Source: Serratia sp. AKBS12 (GTDB lineage: Bacteria; Pseudomonadota; Gammaproteobacteria; Enterobacterales; Enterobacteriaceae). Taken from it: a stretch of 64,000 nucleotides of DNA. Each line of letters begins with the position of its first letter. The stretch's first letter is position 1. The translations under genes and the position numbers were made by a program. The stretch spans positions 124,001 to 188,000 of the forward strand of contig NZ_JANUSB010000016.1 in the NCBI RefSeq assembly GCF_024793895.1. The letters are read 5' to 3'. This document shows, one piece after another, positions 54,055 through 62,417 of the stretch. The notes under the pieces were generated by a model. The model searched no databases. It saw only the letters and a program-made list of their open reading frames with translations, and was not told where the DNA came from.

Positions 54055-54918
54055 ATGCCACCACGCACGCTACAGAGAACCCGCCAGGAGCTGGCCGATT
54101 TTTTACGTCAGAAAAGGGAAAAGCTCACGCCGCTGGCGGTAGGGTTGCCAAGCGGCAGCCGACGGCGCACCCCCGGCTTGCGCCGGGAAGAAGTGGCGGC
54201 ATTGGCCGGGGTGGGATTGACCTGGTACACCTGGCTGGAACAAGGGCGGGAAATTAATCCGTCGGTCGACTTCCTGGAAAACCTGGCACGGGTACTGAAA
54301 CTGGACGCAACCGAACGCTATCACCTGTTTTTGCTGGCTCATCAGCGCCCACCGGTGGCCACGGGGCATCAATGGTGTCAGATCTCGCCGCTGGTACGGC
54401 GTCTGCTCGACGATCTGACCCTGCGCCCGGCCTACGTGATGAACCTGAGTTGGGACATCATTGCCTGGAACCCGGCGGCAGACGCACTGTTCGGCATTGC
54501 CGAACGAGCGCCAGAGCAGCGTAATATGCTGTGGATGCTGTTTGCCGATCCACAGCTTCAGCAACGCCTGCTTGAATGGCAGGCGCAAGCGCCGCAAATC
54601 CTCGCCAGTTTTCGCCGCGACTATGCCCGCGCACCGCACGACGCCACCATGCAGCAGCGGGTACAATCGCTAGCCGACATTTCACCGCAGTTTCGCCAAC
54701 TCTGGCAGCAGCACGATATTCATGGCCGCTGCCAGGGGCAACGAACGTTTCGGATCGACGGTGTGGGAGAAGTGACCTTCGAGCACGCCTCCTTTGTGGT
54801 TGATGAAGAAAATCATCTGCGGCTGGTGATGTACAGCGCGCTGGCCGATACAACGCCCAGCGCGGCATTCGAAGCAATATTATCGCGAGGCGCTAGACGG
54901 CCATCTGCGGCTGGGTGA
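54055..54918 (+). CDS. XRE-type regulator with MmyB-like ligand-binding domain
   Basis: The 287-residue protein has an N-terminal helix-turn-helix (about 10-80) with the family string RRTPGLRREEVAALAGVGLTWYTWLEQGR. A C-terminal MmyB/PAS-like sensing domain reads LRPAYVMNLSWDIIAWNPAADALFG, NMLWMLFADP and ASFVVDEENHLRLVMY. Such regulators repress neighbouring oxidoreductase or efflux genes and may bind fatty-acid-like ligands. It is divergent from the MFS pump and its 3' end overlaps the convergent quinone reductase by 26 bases. Start ATG 54055 after AACAGGACGCTT. Confidence 0.88.
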   Translation: MPPRTLQRTRQELADFLRQKREKLTPLAVGLPSGSRRRTPGLRREEVAALAGVGLTWYTWLEQGREINPSVDFLENLARVLKLDATERYHLFLLAHQRPPVATGHQWCQISPLVRRLLDDLTLRPAYVMNLSWDIIAWNPAADALFGIAERAPEQRNMLWMLFADPQLQQRLLEWQAQAPQILASFRRDYARAPHDATMQQRVQSLADISPQFRQLWQQHDIHGRCQGQRTFRIDGVGEVTFEHASFVVDEENHLRLVMYSALADTTPSAAFEAILSRGARRPSAAG

Positions 54919-55498
54919 CGCCAGCCATCCTGCTACCCAGCGCCTGCGCCGACGCCAGTAGCGCCTCGATATGCGGGAACTCCGGCGTCAGCAGCAGTTC
55001 AGAGGTCACCACCCGCGCACCGCAATAATCGAAAATACCGTGATCGATCTGGGTCTGTATCGCGCTGGTATAGCCATGGCGGTCATAGGTGCCCCTATCT
55101 GCGGCGCCAATCGCCGCCAGATGCACCCTCAGATGCGACAGTTTCTTTTGCACTTTGCCGTCCCCACCGTCTTGGTACGCCCAGCCGTTGGTGAACACCC
55201 GATCGATCCAGCCCTTGAGCTGGCCTGGCATCGACCACCAATATACCGGATAGACCAGTATCACGGCGTCGGCGCGATCGATACGCTGCTGCTCGGCCAG
55301 CACGTCCGCCGGGATAGGCGCCTGCAGGTGAAATGCGCTGATATCATCGGCAGAAAAACGCGGGTCAAACCCCTCCGCCGCCAAATCGGCGATCTCGACG
55401 CTGTGATTACCCTCGGCAACGCCCGCAGCAATGCGCTGCACCACACCGTGAGTCAACGAGCTCTGAACCGGGTGTGCGGTAACGATAAGATAATGCAT
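54893..55498 (-). CDS. NAD(P)H:quinone oxidoreductase, flavodoxin-2 family
   Basis: The 201-residue flavoprotein has the FMN-binding start YLIVTAHPVQSSLTHGV, then VILVYPVYWWSMPGQLKGWIDRVF (the isoalloxazine-contacting segment) and GDGKVQKKLSHL. It resembles KefF/NQO1-type quinone reductases that detoxify quinones by two-electron reduction. It is divergent from a TetR regulator whose operator overlaps its promoter; the 3' end overlaps the XRE-type gene by 26 bases. The C-terminal end VTQPQMAV lies in that overlap. Confidence 0.88.
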   Translation of the reverse strand: MHYLIVTAHPVQSSLTHGVVQRIAAGVAEGNHSVEIADLAAEGFDPRFSADDISAFHLQAPIPADVLAEQQRIDRADAVILVYPVYWWSMPGQLKGWIDRVFTNGWAYQDGGDGKVQKKLSHLRVHLAAIGAADRGTYDRHGYTSAIQTQIDHGIFDYCGARVVTSELLLTPEFPHIEALLASAQALGSRMAGVTQPQMAV

Positions 55499-55542
55499 GT
55501 TGACCTCTCTGATTGCTGATTTTCAGGAACTGGCGTAAACTA

Positions 55543-55571
55543 TATACCATTAGTAACCTACTATTGGTATA
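55543..55571. promoter_or_regulatory. Operator between the quinone reductase and TetR genes
   Basis: A 29-base inverted repeat: 13-base arms TATACCATTAGTA (55543-55555) and TACTATTGGTATA (55559-55571), with one mismatch and a 3-base centre. It ends 6 bases before the TetR start codon and lies 45 bases upstream of the quinone reductase start, as expected for a repressor controlling both. Confidence 0.75.
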
Positions 55572-55577
55572 TTAGCA

Positions 55578-56192
55578 ATGGCTAAATTATCCACGCAACA
55601 AAAATCCGCCACGGCAACCCCGCGTCAGCGTCTGTCACGCGAGGAGCGCAACCGCCAACTTTTGGATACCGCATGGCAGATAATCGGCCAGGAAGGAACG
55701 GAAAACCTGTCGCTGGGCAGGCTCGCTGAGCAGTCTGGCGTGACCAAACCGGTGGTGTACGATCACTTTGGGACGCGCCTTGGACTGTTGGCGGCGTTGT
55801 ATCAAGAGTTTGACGCCCGCCAGAACGCGCTGTTCGATAAGATGTTACAGGCCAGCGAGGCCACGCTGATTGGTCGCGCCACGGTGATTGCCACCGCATA
55901 TGTCGATTGCGTGCTGCTGCAAGGACGCGAAATCCCCGGCATTATCGCCGCGCTGGCCGGTACGCCGGAGCTTGAAAAGATCAAACGCGCCTATGAAGTG
56001 GCGTTTATTGAAAAATGCCGGCAGATGCTGGCACCGTTCGCCAGCGGCAACGACATTGCCGCCGCGGGGCTGTGGGCAATGCTGGGGGCGGCAGAAGCGC
56101 TGTCATGCGCGGCGGTCTGCCAGCAAATCAGCCCCGACGAAGCAAAACGCGAGCTGTTGGTGACCATCGTGGCGCTGGTAGAAAGAAGCTGA
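55578..56192 (+). CDS. TetR-family repressor
   Basis: The 204-residue protein has a TetR N-terminal domain with helix-turn-helix NLSLGRLAEQSGVTKPVVYDHF (about residues 41-62) and a variable helical ligand-binding half. It is divergent from the quinone reductase, with a near-perfect palindrome between them, so it is probably an autoregulating repressor that responds to a quinone-like or electrophilic compound. ATG at 55578 directly follows the operator; the ribosome-binding site is weak. The last 25 bases before the LysE-type gene are non-coding. Confidence 0.87.
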   Translation: MAKLSTQQKSATATPRQRLSREERNRQLLDTAWQIIGQEGTENLSLGRLAEQSGVTKPVVYDHFGTRLGLLAALYQEFDARQNALFDKMLQASEATLIGRATVIATAYVDCVLLQGREIPGIIAALAGTPELEKIKRAYEVAFIEKCRQMLAPFASGNDIAAAGLWAMLGAAEALSCAAVCQQISPDEAKRELLVTIVALVERS

Positions 56193-56211
56193 GGCGCCAT
56201 ACGCGCCGCGA

Positions 56212-56838
56212 TTATTTACGGCTGTCGAAAATCAGCTTGCAGGCCAGGCCGGCAAACACGCCGCTCAGCAGGTAGTTCGGCCAGCGGGCGCTGAACCGCC
56301 GCCCGGCGAAGCGGCTTTTCATCCCACCGATCAGCAAAATGACGCCGCCATTGATCGCCAGACCAATCACGTTCAGCACCGTAGCCAGCAGCAGCATCTG
56401 CACCACCACCGATCCGGCTTGTGGGTTGATAAACTGCGGGAACAGCGCCAGCACGAACAGCGCCATTTTGGGATTAAGTATGTTGGTCCACAGACCTTGC
56501 TGCAAAATCCGCCCCACCGCTACCGTCTGCAAGCTGGCAGTGGCCTGCAAGTTACTCCCTGCGCGCAGCGTTTTCCACGCCAGATACAGCAGATAGGCCG
56601 CCCCCAACAGGCGGACCGCATCATAAGCCAGCGGTACCGCCACAAACAGTTGCGACAAGCCGAGCGCTGCAGCCAGAGCGTGGCAATAGGTGCCAAGCTG
56701 GATACCGGCCAGCGAGGCGAAGCCGGCTCGACGCCCCTGGCTGAGGCTACGCGAGGCAATCAACAACATGTCCGGCCCTGGCGTAACGGCCAGTGCCAGG
56801 CAGGCGGCGGAAAACAGCAACAGCGTCGTAATGTCCAT
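56212..56838 (-). CDS. LysE/RhtB-family amino-acid exporter
   Basis: The 208-residue inner-membrane protein has six predicted helices and the LysE/RhtB signature: LALAVTPGPDMLLIASRSLSQ at about 15-35, GRRAGFASLAGIQLGTYCHAL, and LLYLAWKTLRAGS. It should export an amino acid or derivative. It follows the DMT gene in the same direction after 37 bases, so the two exporters may be co-transcribed. The substrate is unknown. Confidence 0.88.
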   Translation of the reverse strand: MDITTLLLFSAACLALAVTPGPDMLLIASRSLSQGRRAGFASLAGIQLGTYCHALAAALGLSQLFVAVPLAYDAVRLLGAAYLLYLAWKTLRAGSNLQATASLQTVAVGRILQQGLWTNILNPKMALFVLALFPQFINPQAGSVVVQMLLLATVLNVIGLAINGGVILLIGGMKSRFAGRRFSARWPNYLLSGVFAGLACKLIFDSRK

Positions 56839-56875
56839 TCGGGGTTACCTGATCAAACGGCGGGGAAAGTTGCCT

Positions 56876-57820
56876 TCAATCATAATCCGCACGCGGCGTT
56901 TTACCAGTATCACACGGCAAATTATTGCACTCGGCGCCCGGTGCAGTAGGCGCCTGCCGCTCTCCCAGCAGATTCATGCCGGCCGCTGCCAGCAGAATCA
57001 ACGCCGCGCCGGCCAGTTGCAGCGCAACCAGTTGATGACCAAAGGCAAACCGGTCGACCAGCATGGCCGCAAGCGGATAAATAAACGACAGCGAACCGGT
57101 AAGGTGGGTTGGCAATTTCTGGATACCGCCATACAGCAACACGTACATCACGCCGGTGTGCAGCCCCCCAAGGGTAATCAATAACCCCCATTGTCCACCG
57201 CTGGTTGCCACCCCAAAGTCCACCAGCGGCAGTAGCATCAGCGCGCCGACGCTGACCTGGATCAGTGCAATTACCTGCGGCGGCGTGCCGGTCAGACGTT
57301 TGGCTGCCAGCGTCATCAACGCATAGAAAAATGCCGCGCCCAGCGACAGCAAAATGCCCAACAGATAATGTTGCTGTTCGCTCTGCTGCCCTGGCTGCGA
57401 CAGCACCACCAGCGCCATGCCGATAAACGCCAGCGTCAGCCACAGTATTTTACGCGCCGTCAGCTTTTCACCAAACAATAGCGCAGCCAATACCACCAGC
57501 ATAAACGGTTGGGTGTTGTACACCGCAGTGGCGATGGAAATAGAGGCGTAGGCATAGGCCGCAAACAACAGCAGCCAGTTGATCACCAGCGCAACGCCAC
57601 CCGCCACCGCCAACAGCAACATAGCGCGGGTCAACCTCGAGCGGCGCAGTTGCCCCCGTAGCCCACAGGCCACCAACAGCGCCGCGGCGCCAAACACACA
57701 GCGCCAAAACACTACGTTGACCACCGGCTGACCGGACATCAGTACAAACCAGCCAATGCTGCCGGAAATCAGCATTGCCGCAATCATCTCCAGCGAGCCG
57801 CGTTTAATGTCTGTGTTCAT
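56876..57820 (-). CDS. DMT-superfamily (EamA) transporter
   Basis: The 314-residue inner-membrane protein has ten hydrophobic segments in two EamA repeats. The first begins MIAAMLISGSIGWFVLMSGQ with WRCVFGAAALL; the second includes LGILLSLGAAFFYALMTLAAKRL and SLSFIYPLAAMLVDRFAFG. It is probably a metabolite exporter. The ATG at 57820 follows AGAGGGGAACGAG. It is divergent from an Lrp/AsnC-type regulator with nested inverted repeats between, a common pairing for amino-acid exporters, and followed by the LysE-type gene. Confidence 0.88.
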   Translation of the reverse strand: MNTDIKRGSLEMIAAMLISGSIGWFVLMSGQPVVNVVFWRCVFGAAALLVACGLRGQLRRSRLTRAMLLLAVAGGVALVINWLLLFAAYAYASISIATAVYNTQPFMLVVLAALLFGEKLTARKILWLTLAFIGMALVVLSQPGQQSEQQHYLLGILLSLGAAFFYALMTLAAKRLTGTPPQVIALIQVSVGALMLLPLVDFGVATSGGQWGLLITLGGLHTGVMYVLLYGGIQKLPTHLTGSLSFIYPLAAMLVDRFAFGHQLVALQLAGAALILLAAAGMNLLGERQAPTAPGAECNNLPCDTGKTPRADYD

Positions 57821-57886
57821 CTCGTTCCCCTCTTGGACAGAGGAAATAGTGTGCAACGATTTTTGACGACAATACATGGAATAAAA

Positions 57887-57931
57887 AAGGCATTGGTGTT
57901 TAAATTCCTTTTTATCTAAGGAAATTGCCTT
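57887..57931. promoter_or_regulatory. Nested inverted repeats between the DMT and Lrp-type genes
   Basis: TTCCTT (57905-57910)/AAGGAA (57918-57923) with a 7-base centre is enclosed by AAGGCA (57887-57892)/TGCCTT (57926-57931). The set lies 22 bases before the Lrp-type start codon and suits a dimeric or octameric Lrp-type regulator. Confidence 0.5.
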
Positions 57932-57952
57932 ATTTACCCTAACGGAGTCGCT

Positions 57953-58384
57953 ATGGACGATATCGATCGCCAAATGTTGGCCTTGCTGGCCGAGGATGCG
58001 CGCATGTCGCTGAAGACGCTGAGCGCCAAAGTGGGCCTGTCGTCACCGAGTACTTCGGAACGGCTGCGGCGGCTGGAGGAGAGCGGCGTGATCCAGGGCT
58101 ACACCCTGAACGTCAATCTGCCGGCGCTGGGCTACGCGTTCCAGTCGCTGGTGCGCGTCAAACCGCTGCCGGGCATGCTGAAAAAGGTGGAACAGATGAT
58201 CGTCGAGACGCCCGAGGCGATCGAATGCGACAAGGTCACCGGCGAAGACTGTTTTATCGTGCGTCTGGTGGCCCATTCGCTCGAGCAGCTCGACCAGATC
58301 CTCGATCGGCTGGCCGAGCGGGCGCAGAGCAATACCTCGATAGTGAAAACCACGCCGGTAAAACGCCGCCTGCCGCCGCTGTGA
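57953..58384 (+). CDS. Lrp/AsnC-family regulator
   Basis: The 143-residue protein has the family N-terminal helix-turn-helix: DDIDRQMLALLAEDARMSLKTL, AKVGLSSPSTSERLRRLEESG, then IQGYTLNVNLPALGY. The C-terminal RAM ligand-binding domain has VETPEAIECDKVTGEDCFIVRLVA. It probably senses an amino acid and activates the divergent DMT exporter (and possibly the LysE-type gene). ATG at 57953 follows CTAACGGAGTCGCT. It ends 3 bases before the convergent dinG stop. Confidence 0.92.
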   Translation: MDDIDRQMLALLAEDARMSLKTLSAKVGLSSPSTSERLRRLEESGVIQGYTLNVNLPALGYAFQSLVRVKPLPGMLKKVEQMIVETPEAIECDKVTGEDCFIVRLVAHSLEQLDQILDRLAERAQSNTSIVKTTPVKRRLPPL

Positions 58385-58387
58385 CGC

Positions 58388-60589
58388 TCAGCGGCGTCGA
58401 CGGCGGGCAAACGGATTGGCGGCTTTTTTCTGCTTTTTCGTCGCCTCCGCCACCGATTTCAGCGCCGCTTTGTGCGCCTTGTCGGCCGCCGGTACCTCGC
58501 GCTGCTCAATCGGGAATACCGGCAGCGCCGACAGCAAACGTGCACCGTAGCTTTTGGTCAACAGCCGGCGATCGTAAATCACGATTTCACCACGACATTC
58601 ATTGCTGCGAATTAATCGACCGACCTGCTGGATCAAATTAAACGACGCGCTGGGCAAACTTTGCACTTCAAAAGGATAACGTTTCAGGGTTTTCAGCCAT
58701 TCACCTTCGGTGAGGATCACCGGACTGTCGATGGGTGGAAACGCAATTTTATGGATATGCACCTGGGTCAGCAGGTCGCCCTTGAGATCCAGCCCTTCGG
58801 CGAACGACTGCAGACCGACCAGAACGCTGGCCACGCCTTTTTCCACCCGCTTGCGGTGTTCTTCCACCAGCCGATAACGCGGCTGATCGCCCTGCACCAG
58901 CAACATCAGGCGCAGATCGGTCACGTAGCCAAGGAAGGTTTGCATCGCCCGGTTGCTGCTGAACAGGATCAGCATGCCCTTGTGCTGTGCGCCGGCCACC
59001 TGCGCCCGGAAGAAACGTGCCATCTCCTCCAGGTGCTCCGCTTCGGTGGCGATCGCCGGTTCGAACGTCATCTGCGGGATGACGATTTTACCCTGTTCGA
59101 CGTGGTTAAACGGCGAAGCCAGCACCTCGAAGCGATCGCCGGCCTTTTCGTTCAGCCCGCTCATCTCCTGCAACCGCGCAAAGCTGTTAAGCGAACGCAG
59201 GGTGGCCGAGGTGACCACTACGTGCGGCACATTACGCCACAACAGTTTTTCCAGCTGATCGCTGACGCGAATGCCAACGCAGTGCAGATACAGATGAGTG
59301 ACGTTATCGCGCAGCTCGCGCGTCACCCATTTGGAGATCGGCGCATTGGAGGATTTCTCCAGCGCGGCCAGCTTCCACAGTTTGCTCATTGCCTCCAGAT
59401 AACCCAACGTGCGGCTCATTTGTAAAATGGCGCGGTGCAGCCGCACGATATCATGCTTGCCGCTCTGCTCGGTCAGATCGTTGAGGATAAATTCCGCCAG
59501 CCCACGCAGCGCATCGGTCAATTTGAACAGCCGTGCGCACGCCTCGACCATTTCCGGCGGCAGCGCGCCCATCTCGAAACGGTATTGCGCCTCTGCGCTA
59601 TCGCCCGGCAGGTAGGCGCTCAGCTGCTGTTCGAAGATCTGCACCAGCTCGCGCAGCTCCTCGCAGTGATTCTTCAAGCGTTCGCTATTCGCCAGGCCCG
59701 GTGGGTTTTTCGGCCGGTACTGCGCCATGCACTGTTCCACCTGGCGCACGATCATATCGAGCTGCAGGTTGGTCGACAGCGCGGTAATTTCACCTTCAAT
59801 TTCCAGCGCGTCGCGTGCCACCTCCGGCAGATGGTGCCCTTCGTCCAGCACCAATAGCAGCTCTTTCGGATTCGGCAGCACCGATTCGCTTTCCAGCGCC
59901 GCCATCACCAACGCATGATTGGCCACCACCACGTCAGCGCTTTCGATTTCCTTACGGGCAAGGTAAAACGGGCATTCGCGAATGTAATGGCAGTTACGCC
60001 CCAGGCAGTTGACCTTGTCGGTGCTCAGCTTGGCCCACAGCGTGTCGTCGATCGACTGGGCATAGTGGTCACGCAGGCCGTCCCACTCATGTCGGCTGAG
60101 CGAGGTGGACAATTTCTGGCACAGCGCCTGCTCTTCGCCATTGGACGGCAGTCGTTCGTCGTCATCCAGGTAAAGCATCAAATCGCCCTGCTCGGCCACG
60201 TCGGTACTCATCGACGCCAGATTACGCGGACACACGTAGCGCCGGCGGCCAAACGCCCCGGTGAATTTCAGATCGGGAATGATCTTCTTGAGCAGCGGCA
60301 AATCCTTGCTGAAGATCTGGTCCTGCAAGGCCACGTTAGCGGTGCTGACCACCAACGGTTTGCCTTCGTCGCGCCCGACGGCGATGCCGGGGATCAGATA
60401 CGACAAGGTTTTGCCCACGCCGGTCGGGGCTTCGATCGCCAAATGGCGTGGGTAGTCACCGGCCAGGGTTTTCGCCACTTCGGCAATCATCTGCCGTTGC
60501 GGCGCGCGGGAAATAAAATCCGGTATTTGCTGTTGCAGGGCTTTATACCACTGACCGATCTGAGTTTTAACTGAGGTAGAGAGCGCCAT
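58388..60589 (-). CDS. dinG: ATP-dependent DNA helicase DinG
   Basis: The 733-residue superfamily 2 helicase unwinds damaged forks, R-loops and G-quadruplex DNA 5' to 3'. Walker A EAPTGVGKT ends at Lys60-Thr61, and Walker B is LDEGHHL (about 248-254). The four iron-sulfur ligands are Cys120 (RRRYVCPRNL), Cys195 and Cys200 (KVNCLGRNC) and Cys206 (ECPFYL), matching E. coli. Motifs V-VI lie in SFAEGLDLKGD and QQVGRLIRS. The C-terminal tail ending KKAANPFARRRRR is very basic. ATG at 60589. No CTGT-N8-ACAG LexA box is seen in the 120 bases upstream. Confidence 0.96.
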   Translation of the reverse strand: MALSTSVKTQIGQWYKALQQQIPDFISRAPQRQMIAEVAKTLAGDYPRHLAIEAPTGVGKTLSYLIPGIAVGRDEGKPLVVSTANVALQDQIFSKDLPLLKKIIPDLKFTGAFGRRRYVCPRNLASMSTDVAEQGDLMLYLDDDERLPSNGEEQALCQKLSTSLSRHEWDGLRDHYAQSIDDTLWAKLSTDKVNCLGRNCHYIRECPFYLARKEIESADVVVANHALVMAALESESVLPNPKELLLVLDEGHHLPEVARDALEIEGEITALSTNLQLDMIVRQVEQCMAQYRPKNPPGLANSERLKNHCEELRELVQIFEQQLSAYLPGDSAEAQYRFEMGALPPEMVEACARLFKLTDALRGLAEFILNDLTEQSGKHDIVRLHRAILQMSRTLGYLEAMSKLWKLAALEKSSNAPISKWVTRELRDNVTHLYLHCVGIRVSDQLEKLLWRNVPHVVVTSATLRSLNSFARLQEMSGLNEKAGDRFEVLASPFNHVEQGKIVIPQMTFEPAIATEAEHLEEMARFFRAQVAGAQHKGMLILFSSNRAMQTFLGYVTDLRLMLLVQGDQPRYRLVEEHRKRVEKGVASVLVGLQSFAEGLDLKGDLLTQVHIHKIAFPPIDSPVILTEGEWLKTLKRYPFEVQSLPSASFNLIQQVGRLIRSNECRGEIVIYDRRLLTKSYGARLLSALPVFPIEQREVPAADKAHKAALKSVAEATKKQKKAANPFARRRRR

Positions 60590-60684
60590 TCAACTCTTAT
60601 CTAAACGAAATGATGGCGCTATTGTCCCACAAGCGTTGCGTCCAGTCAGCCCACGTCTCGCCCAGCGTTCAATATTGCGCAATG

Positions 60685-60704
60685 CCCCGCGTATCGTGGC
60701 GGGG
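60685..60704. terminator. Hairpin downstream of the tautomerase gene
   Basis: The perfect 6-base-pair GC stem CCCCGC/GCGGGG with an 8-base loop begins 1 base beyond the tautomerase stop codon. No U-run follows. Confidence 0.4.
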
Positions 60705-60705
60705 T

Positions 60706-61077
60706 TCAGACATCATCGGGGCCAAATGACCAGTCTTCCCGCTGCGAGCTCACCACCACCACCATCACATCCTGTGGCCGCAGTTGCAGGTTTTGCTGCA
60801 ATAGCGCCGCCAGTCGCTGGTAGAAACGCTGCTTGGTCGCCGCAGTGCGCGCCCGACCCACGGTAATGTAAAACAGCACGTAGTCCTCGGAACGCGGCCC
60901 ACCGAGGTAATGGACATCATAAATCAGTTCACCGGGACGATACTGGTCAATAACCTGGAACCTGTCGTCCGGCGGCACTTCGAACGCTTCAACCAGCGCC
61001 TGATGCAGCGAGTCTGACAGCGTTTGCAGATAGGCCGGCGTTTTACCGTCATGCAGTGCGATGCGGGTAAACGGCAT
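60706..61077 (-). CDS. Tautomerase-family protein
   Basis: The 123-residue protein starts MPFTRIAL; after Met removal the N-terminal proline would be the catalytic base of the 4-oxalocrotonate tautomerase superfamily. The DVHYLGGPRSEDYVLFYITVGR segment and KQRFYQRLAALLQQNLQL fit the longer Tautomerase_2 group. Substrate unknown. ATG at 61077 is 3 bases after the stop of the carboxymuconolactone decarboxylase-like gene, whose end supplies GGAGGAATAA as ribosome-binding site, so the two are an operon. Confidence 0.85.
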   Translation of the reverse strand: MPFTRIALHDGKTPAYLQTLSDSLHQALVEAFEVPPDDRFQVIDQYRPGELIYDVHYLGGPRSEDYVLFYITVGRARTAATKQRFYQRLAALLQQNLQLRPQDVMVVVVSSQREDWSFGPDDV

Positions 61078-61080
61078 GGG

Positions 61081-61413
61081 TTATTCCTCCGTTTCACGCA
61101 GGCGCGCTACCGCCGAGGCCGCCGCAGGCCAGCCGGCATAAAAAGCCAGGTGGGTGATAAGCTCCGCCAACTGCTCGCGGCTGACGCCGTTGCGCTGCGC
61201 CAGTTGCAAATGGAACGGCAGCTGCTCCTGCCGGTTAAGCGCCACCAGCGCCGCCACGGTGATCAGGCTGCGCTCACGCGAACCAAGTTCGGGGCGCTGC
61301 CAGACGTCATCGAACAGTACCGCATCGCTGAGCTGCGCCAGCTTGGGCGCGATATCGCCAAAGGCCTGTTGGCCGGCGCGTGATTGGGGGGGAAGCGTGT
61401 TTTGCATCTGCAT
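61081..61413 (-). CDS. Carboxymuconolactone decarboxylase-family protein
   Basis: The 110-residue protein has the AhpD-like helical fold: FDDVWQRPELGSRERSLITVAALVALN, LPFHLQLAQRNGVSREQLAELITHLAFYAGWPAA. It lacks the Cys-x-x-Cys of AhpD peroxidase partners, so it is of the decarboxylase-type branch; the His and Glu pattern is kept. With the tautomerase downstream, an aromatic-ring-degradation-type reaction is suggested, but no other such genes are near. ATG at 61413 follows GGAGAACATC. Confidence 0.88.
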   Translation of the reverse strand: MQMQNTLPPQSRAGQQAFGDIAPKLAQLSDAVLFDDVWQRPELGSRERSLITVAALVALNRQEQLPFHLQLAQRNGVSREQLAELITHLAFYAGWPAAASAVARLRETEE

Positions 61414-61522
61414 GATGTTCTCCGGTCGGTGATCGATGGCCTTACGCTACCCGTCACCGGCCGTGAGGAAAATCGGCATTTTCGGCATCCATGGTTCAGA
61501 AAAACAGGACGATAATGCGCCG

Positions 61523-62176
61523 CTACTCCAGCGGGGCGACATGATCGAAATGCGCATGAAACAGCGCGTTCAGCTCCGGCAGCTGCTCTACCCTTTCGGC
61601 AATCGCCACCAGCTGCGGGCAGTGCCGATCGAACCAGCGGCGTCCCGGACGCCAATTGCACATGACCGCAATGTACAAATCCAGCGCGCTGAAGGTGCGG
61701 CCAAGGAACCAGGGCCCCGCATCGCTGGCTGCCGCGGCAAACGTCAGCCACAGCTGCTGGCGGTGCGGTCCGATGGTCTCCTCCAGTCGTTCCGGATTGC
61801 GGGTTTTCGGCAGCCATTTTTCCGGATCGTCGCCATAGGTAAAGGTCGGGTAGATGGCACAGTTGATGAACATCAGCCAACGCAGAAAGCGCGGTAGCAT
61901 TGCCGCGCCGGCATCGGGTACCAGTTCGGCATGCGGTGCCCGATCGTGCAGCAGCAGAATGATCGCCGCGCTTTCGGTCATTATCTCGTCATCCGGCAGG
62001 ATCAGCGTCGGTACCTGCCCCAGCGGATTCAACTCCAGCAGGCGGTCGCGTTCGGGGCTGTCGACATCGTAGTCGACCTCTTCATAACCCCAGGGAAAGC
62101 CGGTCAACTCCAGAGCGGCGGCAACGATAGTGGAACCGCAACCACGACAACCGAGTAATGTATAAGCCTCACGCAT
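61523..62176 (-). CDS. Glutathione S-transferase
   Basis: The 217-residue enzyme has a thioredoxin-like domain beginning YTLLGCRGCGSTIVAAALEL, in which Cys-Gly-Ser could supply the catalytic residue; the cis-proline region NPLGQVPTLI; and ESAAIILLLHD for glutathione binding. The helical C-terminal domain holds WFLGRTFSALDLYIAVM. Substrate unknown; a role in dehalogenation, isomerisation or detoxification cannot be told. ATG at 62176 follows GCGGAGGAATC. It lies upstream of the tautomerase pair on the same strand with a 109-base gap. Confidence 0.9.
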   Translation of the reverse strand: MREAYTLLGCRGCGSTIVAAALELTGFPWGYEEVDYDVDSPERDRLLELNPLGQVPTLILPDDEIMTESAAIILLLHDRAPHAELVPDAGAAMLPRFLRWLMFINCAIYPTFTYGDDPEKWLPKTRNPERLEETIGPHRQQLWLTFAAAASDAGPWFLGRTFSALDLYIAVMCNWRPGRRWFDRHCPQLVAIAERVEQLPELNALFHAHFDHVAPLE

Positions 62177-62417
62177 GATTCCTCCGCAGACAAATTAGCC
62201 GTACCGTTAACTGTAGACCACCGATTTGGCCTTGTCCGGCAGCTAATCGTGCCTTTGGCGACGTTTTTTTCATCATTCAACATAGAAATAAATATTCTGT
62301 CATAAATACATCACACAACCTTGGTAAAAATTCTGCGCTGCGATAAATCCGCCAGCAAACCTAACAGCAATAAGCTTGATGATAAGCGTCTTTTAATAGA
62401 GAAAAGCAGGGATAAAT

